Origin: Hydrogeniiclostridium mannosilyticum
Lineage (GTDB): Bacteria; Bacillota; Clostridia; Oscillospirales; Acutalibacteraceae
NCBI RefSeq assembly: GCF_003268275.1
Contig: NZ_QLYR01000002.1
Coordinates: forward strand, 277,364-341,363
Reading direction: 5' to 3'
Length of the DNA stretch: 64,000 nucleotides
Shown: in pieces, positions 42,978 through 52,361 of the stretch
Layout: every line of letters starts with the position of its first letter
Numbering within the stretch: position 1 is the first letter of the stretch
Notes under the pieces: model-generated
What the model was told of the DNA's origin: nothing
Databases searched by the model: none
The model's input: only the letters and a program-made list of their open reading frames with translations
Made by a program: the position numbers and the translations under genes

Positions 42978-43634
42978 ATGAATTTAAAAGGTGTAAAAAT
43001 TAATTTTATCGGTGACAGTATCACCGAGGGGCATGGAACCAGCGCCCCCGAGCATCGGTTTACAGAGGTGATTGCCCGGGAAACCGGCGCACTGTGCCGC
43101 AACTATGGCGTGGGCGCGACCCGCTTTGCCAGACAGATTACAGAGTTCCCAGAGTTCCCCAAGGACCAGGATTTCTGCGCGCGTTTTGCGCAAATGGACC
43201 CCGACGCGGACGCGGTGGTCGTGTTTGGCGGGACAAATGATTTCGGGCATGGGGATGCACCGCTCGGCACAATGAAGGACCGGACCAGCGGCACCTTTTA
43301 CGGCGCGCTGCACGTGCTCTGCACCGGTTTGATTGAAAGGTACCCCGCCGCCGACATTGTCCTGTTGACGCCGCTACACCGCTGCAATGAGGACAGCCTG
43401 CGGGGCGACGGCTTCAAAGCTCAGGATGTGGGCGACCTGAAAACCTATGTGGCCATTATGCGCGAGGTCGCAGAGTACTACGCGCTTCCGGTCTTGGACT
43501 TGTTCGCAGGCAGCGGGCTACAGCCTAAGGTCCCGGTGATCCGGGAACGCTACATGCCGGACGGCCTCCACCTCAACGATGCTGGGCACAGGGTGCTTGC
43601 GCGGAAATTGATTCGATTTTTAGAGGCGCTGTAA
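42978..43634 (+). CDS. SGNH/GDSL-family hydrolase
   Basis: 218 aa from ATG 42978 with AGAGGCGG upstream. SGNH blocks: INFIGDSITEGHGT (catalytic Ser), a Gly in NYGVGATRF, GGTNDFGHGDAP (Asn) and DGLHLNDAGHRVLARKL (Asp-His). No signal peptide, so cytoplasmic. Members de-esterify sugars or lipids; placed next to a GH106-like hydrolase a carbohydrate esterase role is plausible but unproved. Confidence 0.88.
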   Translation: MNLKGVKINFIGDSITEGHGTSAPEHRFTEVIARETGALCRNYGVGATRFARQITEFPEFPKDQDFCARFAQMDPDADAVVVFGGTNDFGHGDAPLGTMKDRTSGTFYGALHVLCTGLIERYPAADIVLLTPLHRCNEDSLRGDGFKAQDVGDLKTYVAIMREVAEYYALPVLDLFAGSGLQPKVPVIRERYMPDGLHLNDAGHRVLARKLIRFLEAL

Positions 43635-43721
43635 ATTGCTGCCGTTTTTCTGGTTCAAAGCATAGGGCCTTGAGGTTCGGCCTGTATGGTACCGGCGGCG
43701 CCGTAAAATCAGAAAAAGGGA

Positions 43722-43750
43722 TTGCCGGGCGCAGGAATACATGGTATAGT
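43722..43750 (+). promoter_or_regulatory. Promoter of the GH106-like gene
   Basis: TTGCCG (43722-43727), 17-bp spacer, TATAGT (43745-43750). Confidence 0.6.
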
Positions 43751-43818
43751 AAAGCCGGATTAAAAACATCGTGCCGGGGCAGGAAAGGCCGGCCCTGGCT
43801 GTGAGGGGGAGAACGGTT

Positions 43819-45969
43819 ATGAATGCAGCGGAATATTTAATTTCAACCTTTGAGCATCCCCAATATGGTACGGTGCCCAAGTGGGTGTGGAACGTTTCGC
43901 TCACGGAAATTACGCGCGCGGAAATTGCCGGGGAGTTTCGCGGCTTTAAAGAAAGGGACCACTATGCGGGCGTGATGATTGTGCTGTGGGGAAATGACCC
44001 GGAAGATTACCTGAAGGAGCCCTTTCTACGGCGTTACCGGTGGGCGCTGGAGGAGGCCAGGGCCCAGGGGTTGAAAATCTTCCTGTGGGATGAAAACGGC
44101 TTCCCCAGCGGAATTGGCGGCGGCGCCTTTGACGGGGAGGAGCTGGACTATGCCTACCGCTTCCTGAAAAAGGACACGCGGGCCTTTACCGGGGGCGAGT
44201 ACTGCTCCGAGGTAATTGCCAGCCGGGATTTCGCCGGTTTTTTGGTTGAGGACCTGAACAGGGGGACCAGCGAGGACTATAGCGCCTGCTACCGGGAGGG
44301 CCGTGTTTGCCTTACCCTGCCGGAGGGTTCCTACTGCCTGACGCTGTTCACGACCCCGGTTGCCCCGCCCTGCCAGGTGGGCCTTTCTGCAACCAAGATG
44401 CGCCTGGTGGACTACCTGGACCATGAGGCGGTCGAGCGCCTGCTGGCCCGTACATACGCGGTTTATTACCGCCACTTTGCGGAGTTTTTCGGTGAAACCA
44501 TTGTCTGTGCTTTCTACGACGAGCCCTCTATCTGGCACGTGGACGGCGGCGAGATGTGGACGCCCTCCTTTGCCGAAAAGTTTGCACAGGCCCATGGCTT
44601 TTCTCCGGTGCCGCTTTATTTGTCGCTTTGGAAGGGGCCCGAGGAAGCGACGATCGAGGATGCCCGTGCGCGGGCGCTGCTCTTTGGCTTCCGTTCCAGG
44701 CTGTATGCCGGGGAATATGTGGGTACGCTTCACCGTTGGTGCAGGGAGCATCGCATCCGCCTGACCGGGCATATGGATCAGGAGGAAATCGTCAACCCCA
44801 CCGCTATTTCCGGCGACCCCATGCTGGTGATGGAGCAGCAGGATATTCCCGGCGTGGATGAGATCAGCTTTTACGGGCGCGGAGCCTGTGCCTATAAGCT
44901 CATCAGCAGTGCGGCGGAAAACTTTGAAAAGGAAGCCGTCATGTGCGAGGTGTTTGGGGCTATGGGCGAGGAGATGCCGCCAGAGGTGCTGCGCCGGGAA
45001 CTGGTGGATCAATGCGCGAAGGGCGTCAGCCTCTATGTGCCGCACGGCACCTGGTACAGCAACGACCCGGCCCGGGTGACCTTCCCGCCGGAGCTCTCCT
45101 ATCGCAGCGAAAGGTTTGCCGCCCCGCTGCGGGAATATAACGATATGGCCTGCCGTGCCGGCGCACTTTTGCAGGGCGGGCAGCTGCAATGTGATATCGG
45201 CGTTTTATATCCGATTGAGGACCTGCATGCCCAGTATTGGTTTAATGGGGAAAACGCCTATACCGGCGGCGTCAATCCAGCGCATTCGGACTATTTCGCC
45301 GTTGCTGAGCACCTGAGCCTGAAGCTGCGGCGGGATTTTGTCTACGTTCACCCCAAGGCGCTGGAGCAGCGCTGTACGGTTGAGAAGGGGGCGCTGGCGC
45401 TCAATAGGCAGATACGGCTGCGGGTGGTAATTGTCCCTGGCTGTGTGTTCTTATCCTGCGCTTCTCTGAGAAAGCTGGCCGCCTTTTGCCGGTCCGGCGG
45501 CAGTGTGCTGTTTACGACTCACAGGCCGGAACATGCGCTGAAGGAATGCGAGGAAAAGGAATTTCATGAACTGCTGTATGAGATGGAGCACGGCAGCCCT
45601 CAGCGGGTTCAATTTTTGCCCAATCCGCTGGAGGAGCTTGGCCGCGCGCTGGCGGCGCTGCCGTTCTGCCCCGACACGGAGGTTTTTACGGAGAAAGAGC
45701 CCATAAACGGCAACCTTTCCTACACACACCGGCTGAAAAACGGCGTTCCGGTTTGGTTCTTCGGCAATTCCGGCGACGAACCGCTGACGGTGGATCTTTA
45801 CTTGCGGGATTGCTGTTCCCCACTGCTCCTGGATCTACAAACCGGAGAGTCTGGCCCGGCTGAAGGACAGCAGGAGGCCTATCCTGGGACGGCGGCACAA
45901 CGCTTGCATGTGCGGGCGGTCATCCCCGCGCGGGACGGCATCTTTATTGTGGATAATGAGGCCCGCTAA
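43819..45969 (+). CDS. Large cytoplasmic glycoside hydrolase (GH106-like, alpha-L-rhamnosidase relatives)
   Basis: 716 aa from ATG 43819 (GAGGGGGAG upstream). The N-terminal part has the pattern of GH106 and related putative hydrolases: PKWVWNVSLTEITRAEIAGEFRGFKERDHYAGVMI, ARAQGLKIFLWDENGFPSGIGGG, and later CAFYDEPSIWHVDGGEMWTPSFAEKFAQAHGFSP, supplying likely acidic catalytic residues in DEPS. A GATase-like domain follows (VVIVPGCVFLSCASLRKLAAFCRSGGSVLFTT), then a beta-rich end (YTHRLKNGVPVWFFGNSGDEP). No signal peptide. The substrate is not predictable; L-rhamnosides are the nearest characterised case. Confidence 0.7.
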   Translation: MNAAEYLISTFEHPQYGTVPKWVWNVSLTEITRAEIAGEFRGFKERDHYAGVMIVLWGNDPEDYLKEPFLRRYRWALEEARAQGLKIFLWDENGFPSGIGGGAFDGEELDYAYRFLKKDTRAFTGGEYCSEVIASRDFAGFLVEDLNRGTSEDYSACYREGRVCLTLPEGSYCLTLFTTPVAPPCQVGLSATKMRLVDYLDHEAVERLLARTYAVYYRHFAEFFGETIVCAFYDEPSIWHVDGGEMWTPSFAEKFAQAHGFSPVPLYLSLWKGPEEATIEDARARALLFGFRSRLYAGEYVGTLHRWCREHRIRLTGHMDQEEIVNPTAISGDPMLVMEQQDIPGVDEISFYGRGACAYKLISSAAENFEKEAVMCEVFGAMGEEMPPEVLRRELVDQCAKGVSLYVPHGTWYSNDPARVTFPPELSYRSERFAAPLREYNDMACRAGALLQGGQLQCDIGVLYPIEDLHAQYWFNGENAYTGGVNPAHSDYFAVAEHLSLKLRRDFVYVHPKALEQRCTVEKGALALNRQIRLRVVIVPGCVFLSCASLRKLAAFCRSGGSVLFTTHRPEHALKECEEKEFHELLYEMEHGSPQRVQFLPNPLEELGRALAALPFCPDTEVFTEKEPINGNLSYTHRLKNGVPVWFFGNSGDEPLTVDLYLRDCCSPLLLDLQTGESGPAEGQQEAYPGTAAQRLHVRAVIPARDGIFIVDNEAR

Positions 45970-46078
45970 AAGGCGTTCTGCATAAAATAAAAGGCTCTTG
46001 GCGATAGATAAACGCCGCTGGGGAAGTAACATCACAGACAGACGGACTTAACGGCCGATAGACAGGATTGCAAACAGA

Positions 46079-46121
46079 AACAGAGAGGGAACCACTTTAA
46101 AAGCAGTAGCCTCTCTGTTTT
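46079..46121. terminator. Bidirectional terminator
   Basis: AACAGAGAGG (46079-46088) / CCTCTCTGTT (46110-46119) plus T-run, between the hydrolase and the convergent HTH gene. Confidence 0.8.
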
Positions 46122-46142
46122 TCTATCCCGACGATTTCATTT

Positions 46143-46967
46143 TCATGATCTTTTATTATTCCTGATATAATCGGTAACCAATAAAGAAACGGAAATTATC
46201 ATAACGATCCCAAACGATAAGATATCCCATATATCAAGGATTGGTATTGAAAATAATTTTGCAATGGTAATGTTGATTGCTAAACACAAGGGTATTATCA
46301 ATAATAATGATAATCCAAAGGCTAAGAACTTCCTTGAATTCAGTTTGTTAAAAATTCCGTAGATACACCACAGATAAAACACGGAAAACAGAGAGACTGC
46401 AGTACCTACCGGCATAATGGAAGCTTTGCCAATGATTTTATCTATCACATACAAAAATGGAATGATAAAAATACTAAGCGCTACTAAAGAACCAAGCAAC
46501 CCTTTTCTGCCACATTTTACAAATGGAACCATTACAACCCAAGCAAATAATATGGAACTGATTGGATACAAAGACCAAGTAAATTTTCCGGATATTGCGA
46601 TGTCGCAAATCAAACACACGACCATGCCAACCAGTAACAATAATGAAAAGGCGATTGCCAAAATATTCCGGCAAGAGGTTGCCCTCCTATTCGCGGTCTT
46701 TTCGGCATAAACTAAAGCATGATCAACGCTTTGTTCAATATCATTAGACGGCATGTTGCTTCTTTGTCCATTTAGCAATTCGCTTGTTGTCACGCCAAGA
46801 ATATCTGCAAGAGAAGTTAAGAGGGAAATGTCGGGACAGCTTAAGCCTCGTTCCCATTTTGAAACAGCTTTATCGGTAATATGTAATTGAGCCGCCAAAT
46901 CCCTTTGGGTAATTTTCTGTTCTTTTCGTAATTCAAGAATGAATTGTCCAATTTTGTTTTCGTCCAT
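46143..46967 (-). CDS. Membrane-anchored Xre-family regulator
   Basis: 274 aa; GAAAGGAGT before ATG 46967. N-terminal HTH_XRE (KIGQFILELRKEQKITQRDLAAQLHITDKAVSKWERGLSCPDISLLTSLADILGVTTSELLNG, residues 5-67), then about six hydrophobic helices (ILAIAFSLLLLVGMVVCLI, LYPISSILFAWVVMVPF and so on) and a basic tail. HTH-membrane proteins of this sort are common in Firmicutes and their targets are unknown. AT-rich compared with neighbours, which suggests recent acquisition. Confidence 0.85.
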   Translation of the reverse strand: MDENKIGQFILELRKEQKITQRDLAAQLHITDKAVSKWERGLSCPDISLLTSLADILGVTTSELLNGQRSNMPSNDIEQSVDHALVYAEKTANRRATSCRNILAIAFSLLLLVGMVVCLICDIAISGKFTWSLYPISSILFAWVVMVPFVKCGRKGLLGSLVALSIFIIPFLYVIDKIIGKASIMPVGTAVSLFSVFYLWCIYGIFNKLNSRKFLAFGLSLLLIIPLCLAINITIAKLFSIPILDIWDILSFGIVMIISVSLLVTDYIRNNKRS

Positions 46968-47558
46968 ATTGTGGACTCCTTTCTCCCACCGTGTTTGCTG
47001 ATTATATTATATCATGCCGCAACGCAAGAACAACCAACCATGAGTTTATAATGAGAAAGTAAACCGATAGTCGAGCGAAGTTTTCATCAAAATCGCCCTG
47101 TGCGGTTGCGGTGTTGTAGGTGGTGGGAGGGAAAAAGAGGACTGAACAAATTTCCTAACCGAAAATGCGGCGTATTTTACGGAAGGGATAAGCCGTTCCG
47201 GCGTTTACGCCGCCATTTTATTTGAGAAGAAAGCTTCAAGGGTTCGTCTTGTAAAGGGTATTTTTGATATAACGGTAATATTTTTTGACGATATGCAGGG
47301 TTCCCAAAAATGGTTTACCGGCAGAGGTTTACAGAAGCAGAAAAGCAGTCAAAAAACAGAACGTCATCGCTTTTGGCCATGGCGTTCTGTGGAAATAGCA
47401 CTACTTCTTTATAAATGCGCTCTTTAGCCGCGGAGCTTTTTTACGCCTCGGAAAGGGATTGTTCAAAACAGGAGCAGGCTTTTACAGCGGGCGTTAAGAA
47501 CACAAGAGGTCAGTGGGCTACGCTGTTCGTTCCGCCCAAAGTTGACTGGCCGGGGCTA
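46968..47558. other. Gene-poor interval
   Basis: 590 bp without a convincing gene. A ~100-codon plus-strand open frame lacking a start codon (about 47155-47430; contains GISRSGVYAAILFEKKASRVRLVKG-type sequence, quoted only in part) could be a relic, but no family is recognised. Hairpin-forming GGCGTTTACGCC occurs near 47200. Confidence 0.4.
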
Positions 47559-47897
47559 TTAAGCGGATATTTTCCGGTAAAGGTGGTTATAGAGAATGCT
47601 GATAAAATCTGCGGGAGTGGGCTGCTTTGTCATATGGTAGCCGGCAATTTCTTCCAGCTTCTCCCGGTTATTTTTCCAGCAGACGGCAATTACAGTACGG
47701 ATGTTGCGCTCCACGCAGTTCCAGGTCGTCGAAAAATGGGCGGCGACATCTCCATAAAGGGAACGCGTTACGGAGAAGAGGCGTTCCTCATCCTCAAGGG
47801 TCAGGGTAACCGCATAAATGGTGTATTGGAATCCACGGTATTTTGGCCCGATTCCCAGGGACATCAGCAGGGTGCGAATTTCGATTGTTTCAGTCAT
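47559..47897 (-). CDS. Free-standing Spo0A C-terminal effector-domain protein
   Basis: 112 aa from ATG 47897 after TTGGAGGAGG. The whole protein matches the Spo0A DNA-binding domain: IRTLLMSLGIGPKYRGFQYTIYAVTL, LFSVTRSLYGDVAAHFSTTWNCVERNIRTVIAVCW, PTPADFISILYNHLYRKI, corresponding to the recognition-helix region TT..RVERAIRHAI and KPTNSEFIA of Spo0A. The receiver domain is absent and there is no room for it upstream. Recognition residues are partly changed (TTWNCVERNIRT). It may bind 0A-like boxes independently of phosphorylation or act as an antagonist. Monocistronic. Confidence 0.82.
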   Translation of the reverse strand: MTETIEIRTLLMSLGIGPKYRGFQYTIYAVTLTLEDEERLFSVTRSLYGDVAAHFSTTWNCVERNIRTVIAVCWKNNREKLEEIAGYHMTKQPTPADFISILYNHLYRKISA

Positions 47898-48170
47898 CTT
47901 GATCCTCCTCCAATTTAGGCTAAAAACATAATAAGACATAATGGAACGAAATGGTAAATTTTGGTCACAATACTACTTGTTTCATCTAAAAAAGACATCT
48001 TTTTGCGGGCGCTCATTTGAAAAAGAAACGGTCAAGGGCTGCCTGTAAATTGTGGAAGGTCAGAAGGAGCCTAAAATATTTTTGTGAATCCCTTGTATAA
48101 ATATGAAAAATTTGTTAACATAAACACATGCTTTATCTCCGCAGATTAATTTCAGAAAGGCGGTCGCGCC

Positions 48171-49559
48171 ATGCAGCGTGAAAAATTTTCGTCAAGGCTG
48201 GGGTTTTTATTGATCTCGGCTGGTTGTGCAATTGGGTTGGGAAATGTCTGGCGGTTTCCGTTTATTACGGGAAAATACGGCGGGGCGGCTTTTGTGCTTT
48301 TGTACCTGGTGTTCTTGCTGATTTTGGGGTTGCCGATTATGGTCATGGAGTTCTCGGTAGGCCGGGCCAGCCAGCGCAGTGTGGCGGCCTCGTTTGATGC
48401 GCTGGAGCCGGCGGGGAGCAAATGGCACCTTCATAAATACACCTCCATTGCGGGCAATATCCTGCTGATGATGTTCTATACAACAGTGGGCGGTTGGATG
48501 TTGCTCTATTGCGGTAAGATGCTTTTTGGTGAATTTGAGCAGAAAAACACCGAGCAGGTGAAAGAGATTTTCGCCCAGATGCAGGCGGACCCATTGGTGA
48601 TGGGGCTTGCCATGGTTGTTGTTGTCACGCTTTGCTTTGCCATTTGTTCCTTCGGCCTGAAAAACGGCGTGGAGAAAATTACCAAGGTGATGATGCTGTG
48701 CCTGCTGGGGATTATGGTGGTGCTTGCGGTACACTCTATGACGCTTTCCGGCGCAGCGGAGGGGCTGGAGTTTTACCTGCTGCCCGATTTTTCCAAGCTG
48801 ACGGAAAACGGTATTTTCAACGCTATTTTCGATGCGATGGGCCAGGCGTTTTTTACCCTGAGCATCGGTATGGGGTCCATTGCCATCTTTGGCAGCTATA
48901 TTGATAAAAAGCACGCGCTGACGAGCGAGGCGGTGCGGGTGACGGTTTTGGACACAAGCGTCGCGCTGATTGCCGGGTTAATTATTTTCCCGGCGTGCTT
49001 CACCTTTGGCATCCAGCCGGACAGCGGGCCCAACTTGATTTTTGTAACCCTGCCGAACGTGTTCGCCGCCATACCGGGCGGCCGGATTTGGGGTTTTCTC
49101 TTTTTTGTGTTTTTGCTGTTTGCGGCATTGTCCACGGTTATTGCCGTATTTGAAAATATTATTTCCTGCTGGATGGACATGCTGGGATGGAGCAGGAAAA
49201 AAGCGGTTTTGGTCAGTTGGGGACTGATTCTGGTACTTTCGGTTCCCTGCGTCCTGGGGTTCAACCTGCTGAGCGGCTTTCAGCCTTTGGGTGCGGGCAG
49301 CACGATTATGGATCTTGAGGACTTCCTGGTCAGCAACAATGTGCTGCCGCTTGGTTCGCTGGTTTATCTGATGTTCTGCACCTCCCGTTATGGCTGGGGC
49401 TGGAATAATTTTCTCGCAGAGGCCAATACCGGCAAGGGGCTGCGCTTCCCGCGTTGGATTCGTGTTTATGTCACCTATATTTTACCAGTCATTGTTTTAC
49501 TGATCTTTATTCAAGGATACCTCGCCAAGTTTTTCCCGCAGCTCTTTGGCGCGGGTTGA
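48171..49559 (+). CDS. Sodium-dependent transporter, NSS/SNF family
   Basis: 462 aa, start ATG 48171 (AGAAAGGCGG upstream). SNF signature at the N-terminus: FSSRLGFLLISAGCAIGLGNVWRFPFITGKYGG (sodium and substrate site), then about ten more hydrophobic helices, with QAFFTLSIGMGSIAIFGSY in helix 6 and VFLLFAALSTVIAVFENI in helix 8. Bacterial members with 11-12 helices import amino acids such as tryptophan, tyrosine or leucine with sodium. The substrate here is unknown. A weak promoter TTGTAT-17-TAACAT is suggested near 48093-48121. Confidence 0.93.
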   Translation: MQREKFSSRLGFLLISAGCAIGLGNVWRFPFITGKYGGAAFVLLYLVFLLILGLPIMVMEFSVGRASQRSVAASFDALEPAGSKWHLHKYTSIAGNILLMMFYTTVGGWMLLYCGKMLFGEFEQKNTEQVKEIFAQMQADPLVMGLAMVVVVTLCFAICSFGLKNGVEKITKVMMLCLLGIMVVLAVHSMTLSGAAEGLEFYLLPDFSKLTENGIFNAIFDAMGQAFFTLSIGMGSIAIFGSYIDKKHALTSEAVRVTVLDTSVALIAGLIIFPACFTFGIQPDSGPNLIFVTLPNVFAAIPGGRIWGFLFFVFLLFAALSTVIAVFENIISCWMDMLGWSRKKAVLVSWGLILVLSVPCVLGFNLLSGFQPLGAGSTIMDLEDFLVSNNVLPLGSLVYLMFCTSRYGWGWNNFLAEANTGKGLRFPRWIRVYVTYILPVIVLLIFIQGYLAKFFPQLFGAG

Positions 49560-49604
49560 CAGCAGACGCTTAAAGGCCGCTGTTCTCCGGCGGCAGCTGG
49601 TAAA

Positions 49605-49690
49605 GAAGGGGGCGGCCGCCCCTTCCTTTTCGGACGTAAATTTCTGCATGCAAATGATGAAGGCCCTGCACTTTTTAAAGTGCAGGGCCT
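49605..49690 (+). terminator. Hairpins after the transporter
   Basis: GAAGGGGGCGG/CCGCCCCTTC (49605-49625, then CTTTTC) and a stronger AGGCCCTGCACTTT/AAAGTGCAGGGCCT stem (49661-49690). The remaining 49691-50044 holds no gene I can support. Confidence 0.55.
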
Positions 49691-50044
49691 TGTCGTTATA
49701 AACCGGCGGTAAAGTACATCCGGCGAGGCAGAGCTGTGCTTGCGGATCGTGTTCCTCGCTCCCCGATAACGAAGGTATTCACAGAGCCGGAAAAGAATTT
49801 TTTCTATACCGGCTGCTGCTCTTTTTTACGAAAACGGGCGGTCTTTTGAGAATGCCCGTCTCTTGCGCGCCCGGGTAGAGCGTATTGCAGGCGGGCGGAC
49901 AAAAGCTTGCTTCCCGGGTTTGTCAGGGCGTGCATAGAAGACGAGGCTTTCGCCCGCCGAAGCTTTTGGCATTCATATAAACAGCAAATAAACCGCAAAA
50001 GGCCCAAGCTGAGGGCGAAATGGGCTCGCGCAACAGCTGCTGCT

Positions 50045-50698
50045 TTATTTAGCCTGCGCTTCGGCAATTTTATCTTTCATTTCTGCCAGTGTCATCGGCG
50101 GGATGGCGCCGTTTGGGATCTCGTCCGCGTTCACCTTGGCCTTTGCGTTGACCGCGCCTGTTTCCTGATCCACCGCAATCATCAACTGCGTCAGGCGCTG
50201 TTGCGCTTCATCATAAGCAAAGCGTCCGCATGGGCCGGTGAGAATCGTATGCGTACCGTTATCGTTCTGGCGCGCAAAGATAAACCACTTTTCACCGCTA
50301 GCCATCAATGGATCATCGGCAAGCTCAAAGACCTCTTCGTCCGTTCTTTCTCCCGTCATATAAATTTCCAGCTCCGTCTGGCCGCCGGCGGCAGCGTCCA
50401 ACACACGCGCGGAGAAAACGGTTGCCGGCATTGCCATGGAACCCTCTGAAAGATGTGCTCCGCTGTTTTCCACACGCACCACACCGGTCACCTCGATCAA
50501 TCCGGCAAAGTCCGTGTCGGCCATCAGCTCCTCTACAGAAGCGTAGCCTTTTGCCCAGCTGGCATGCATCACCTGGCGGCGCAGGCCCGCATCCGGGTCA
50601 GGCGCTGGTTTGCTGCCCGCAGAGCAGGCGCTGAGCGCAAAAGAGCTGCACAATCCCAGCACCAAGGCCAGCATGGCGGCTTTGAACCCTCTCTTCAT
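50045..50698 (-). CDS. Predicted lipoprotein of unknown function
   Basis: 217 aa; AAAGGAG before ATG 50698. Lipoprotein signal peptide with basic start MKRG, hydrophobic core and lipobox LSAC (Cys ~25). The mature part (DTDFAGLIEVTGVV, EIYMTGER, GEKWFIFARQNDNGTHTILTGPCGRF) looks like a small beta-rich domain, followed by a charged helical tail. I recognise no family. It lies 17 bp downstream of the mini-metalloprotease gene and is probably co-transcribed; the partner may be processed or anchored by it, which is speculative. Confidence 0.75.
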   Translation of the reverse strand: MKRGFKAAMLALVLGLCSSFALSACSAGSKPAPDPDAGLRRQVMHASWAKGYASVEELMADTDFAGLIEVTGVVRVENSGAHLSEGSMAMPATVFSARVLDAAAGGQTELEIYMTGERTDEEVFELADDPLMASGEKWFIFARQNDNGTHTILTGPCGRFAYDEAQQRLTQLMIAVDQETGAVNAKAKVNADEIPNGAIPPMTLAEMKDKIAEAQAK

Positions 50699-50715
50699 AC
50701 AAAATCGCTCCTTTC

Positions 50716-50979
50716 TTAATAAATCGCATTGATACCACTTATATCATCCTGCTGTATCCTGCTTATTTTAATCTGATCATAACGATATGCCGGACTGTAA
50801 TTCATAATCGTTTTGCTGTTTGGGTCGCGAATATCCGCCAAGCCCAGCGCGTGCCCGATTTCATGCATTGCCACGGATTGGCGTTTTGCCTGCACATATC
50901 CGTTCGTATAATGAATGTTCAAATGGCAGGTGGCCTTTGCAAAATAAGCATTCGCATCATAGGTAGAATAAGAATACAT
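50716..50979 (-). CDS. Truncated matrixin-like zinc metalloprotease fragment
   Basis: 87 aa. Contains the metzincin zinc motif SVAMHEIGHALGLADIRD (HExxHxxGxxD) and a following MNYSP Met-turn, preceded by a beta strand (ATCHLNIHYTNGYVQ). Normal secreted matrixin-like proteins have a signal peptide and about 100 more residues; neither is found, and an in-frame stop lies just upstream of the start. The ribosome site GGGAGGG is only two bases from the ATG. Probably the C-terminal relic of a larger protease, although a minimal catalytic module cannot be excluded. Confidence 0.6.
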   Translation of the reverse strand: MYSYSTYDANAYFAKATCHLNIHYTNGYVQAKRQSVAMHEIGHALGLADIRDPNSKTIMNYSPAYRYDQIKISRIQQDDISGINAIY

Positions 50980-51401
50980 TGCCCTCCCTTCTTTTTAATT
51001 TATACCTCTTCGGCATAGTATTCAATTTCATTTTTATACAAACATATTTATTTTTTTTATGCATTATCTCCTTGCTGTCTAAAGCTGTTTATCAATCATT
51101 TTGTGTGGGCAGGTTGTACGGTAACCTGCTTTTAGTTTCTAAAAATTTTTCTTTTTGCTTGGCACTGGGCTCGTTTTATGACTATTTGCCTGGGAAATGG
51201 TCTTTTTCACGATAAAAAGCTGAACCGAAAACGTGCTGTTCCATAGTTTAGACGATGGGCTAAACGCTCGCACCCCGCAAAACTTGTTCAGCAGGCCGAA
51301 GCGTTGTGAACGCGTTTACAAGCAAACAGCAAGGCACAATGTGACTTTTTTGCGGAAAAGGAAGAACAGTGAAGCGGGTGACTGATTTTTTGTGAAATAA
51401 A

Positions 51402-51430
51402 AAATCGGAACGAGCACAACTCGTTCCGAT
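51402..51430 (-). terminator. Terminator of tRNA-Gly
   Basis: ATCGGAACGAG/CTCGTTCCGAT stem followed on the minus strand by T6, directly after the tRNA 3' end. The interval 50980-51401 otherwise shows no gene. Confidence 0.85.
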
Positions 51431-51431
51431 G

Positions 51432-51505
51432 TGGAGCGGGAAAGGGGAATCGAACCCCCATATTCAGCTTGGGAAGCTGATGTTCTACCACTGAACTATT
51501 CCCGC
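51432..51505 (-). tRNA. tRNA-Gly (CCC)
   Basis: 74 nt including encoded CCA. Acceptor GCGGGAA/TTCCCGC, D-arm AGTTCAGTGGTAGAAC, anticodon loop TTCCCAA giving CCC, T-arm GGTTCGATTCC. Followed by a strong terminator. Confidence 0.93.
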
Positions 51506-51593
51506 AGATTTCTATTTTGCAAGAAGTATTATAGCATAACAAAATTAAAAAAGCAAGAAGAAAATCTCCCTGCTTTTTAGCTCTCTTATAAAA

Positions 51594-52361
51594 TCAACGA
51601 ATTTGTACACGCTCGATAGATCGGGCTTTCCCGGTCCGTTCATCAATGTCTAATAAGACGCCGTCCAGCCCACAGTCACCGCTTGCCAAATCAAAGCGCA
51701 CCGGCATGTGAGAGCGCATCTTCTGAATGACCAGTTCCGGCTTTACGCCCAGCACGGAGTGAAGGGGGCCGGTCATACCTGCATCGGAGAGATAGGCGGT
51801 CCCGTTTTCGAGGATGCATTCGTCGGCGGTTTGCACGTGGGTGTGGGTGCCGATGACGGCGGAGACGCGCCCGTCCAGGTAGTAGGCCAAGCTCCGTTTT
51901 TCGCCCGTGGCCTCAGCATGTATGTCTACGAGGATCACTCGGGGGAGATCCTGGCTGAGGAGGCGGTCGGCCGTATCAAAGGGGGAGTCCATGGGCTCCA
52001 TGTAGACAACGCCCATCAGGTTGATGACGGCAACCTGAAGCCGGCCCAGGTCGAGGATGCACAGCCCGCGCCCAGGCGCGGAGGGGGGGAAGTTAGCCGG
52101 GCGCAGAAGCGTTTCGCAGGTGTCGAAAAGCTCGTAGCATTCCTTTCTGCGAAAGGTGTGGTTCCCCGCGGTGATGACGTCCACGCCGCTCTTAAAAAGA
52201 TAATCGGCGGAGGCGGGCGTGATGCCGTTGCCATCCGCTGAGTTTTCGCCGTTGGCAACCACCACGTCAATCTGTTTTAATTTTTTAAAGGCAGGGAGGT
52301 GGGCGCGCAGAAATTTACAGCCGGTACTGCCCACAACATCGCCAATCATCATTAAGTTCAT
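51594..52361 (-). CDS. ymdB: YmdB-type metallophosphoesterase
   Basis: 255 aa, as usual for the TIGR00282 family. MMIGDVVGSTGCKFL, NGENSADGNGITPASADYLFKSGVDVITAGNHTFRRKE, LVDIHAEATGEKRSLAYYLDGRVSAVIGTHTHVQTADE and YLSDAGMTG carry the dinuclear metal ligands (D, N, H). B. subtilis YmdB is a cAMP phosphodiesterase that affects sporulation, biofilm and RNase Y activity, and it sits next to rny there too. The ribosome site is weak. 190 bp downstream of rny, past the rny terminator. Confidence 0.95.
   Translation of the reverse strand: MNLMMIGDVVGSTGCKFLRAHLPAFKKLKQIDVVVANGENSADGNGITPASADYLFKSGVDVITAGNHTFRRKECYELFDTCETLLRPANFPPSAPGRGLCILDLGRLQVAVINLMGVVYMEPMDSPFDTADRLLSQDLPRVILVDIHAEATGEKRSLAYYLDGRVSAVIGTHTHVQTADECILENGTAYLSDAGMTGPLHSVLGVKPELVIQKMRSHMPVRFDLASGDCGLDGVLLDIDERTGKARSIERVQIR

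Noticed and set aside
49804-50067. 87-codon minus-strand frame next to the lipoprotein gene
   Set aside because: No ribosome site, low-complexity composition and overlap with the 3' end of the lipoprotein gene.
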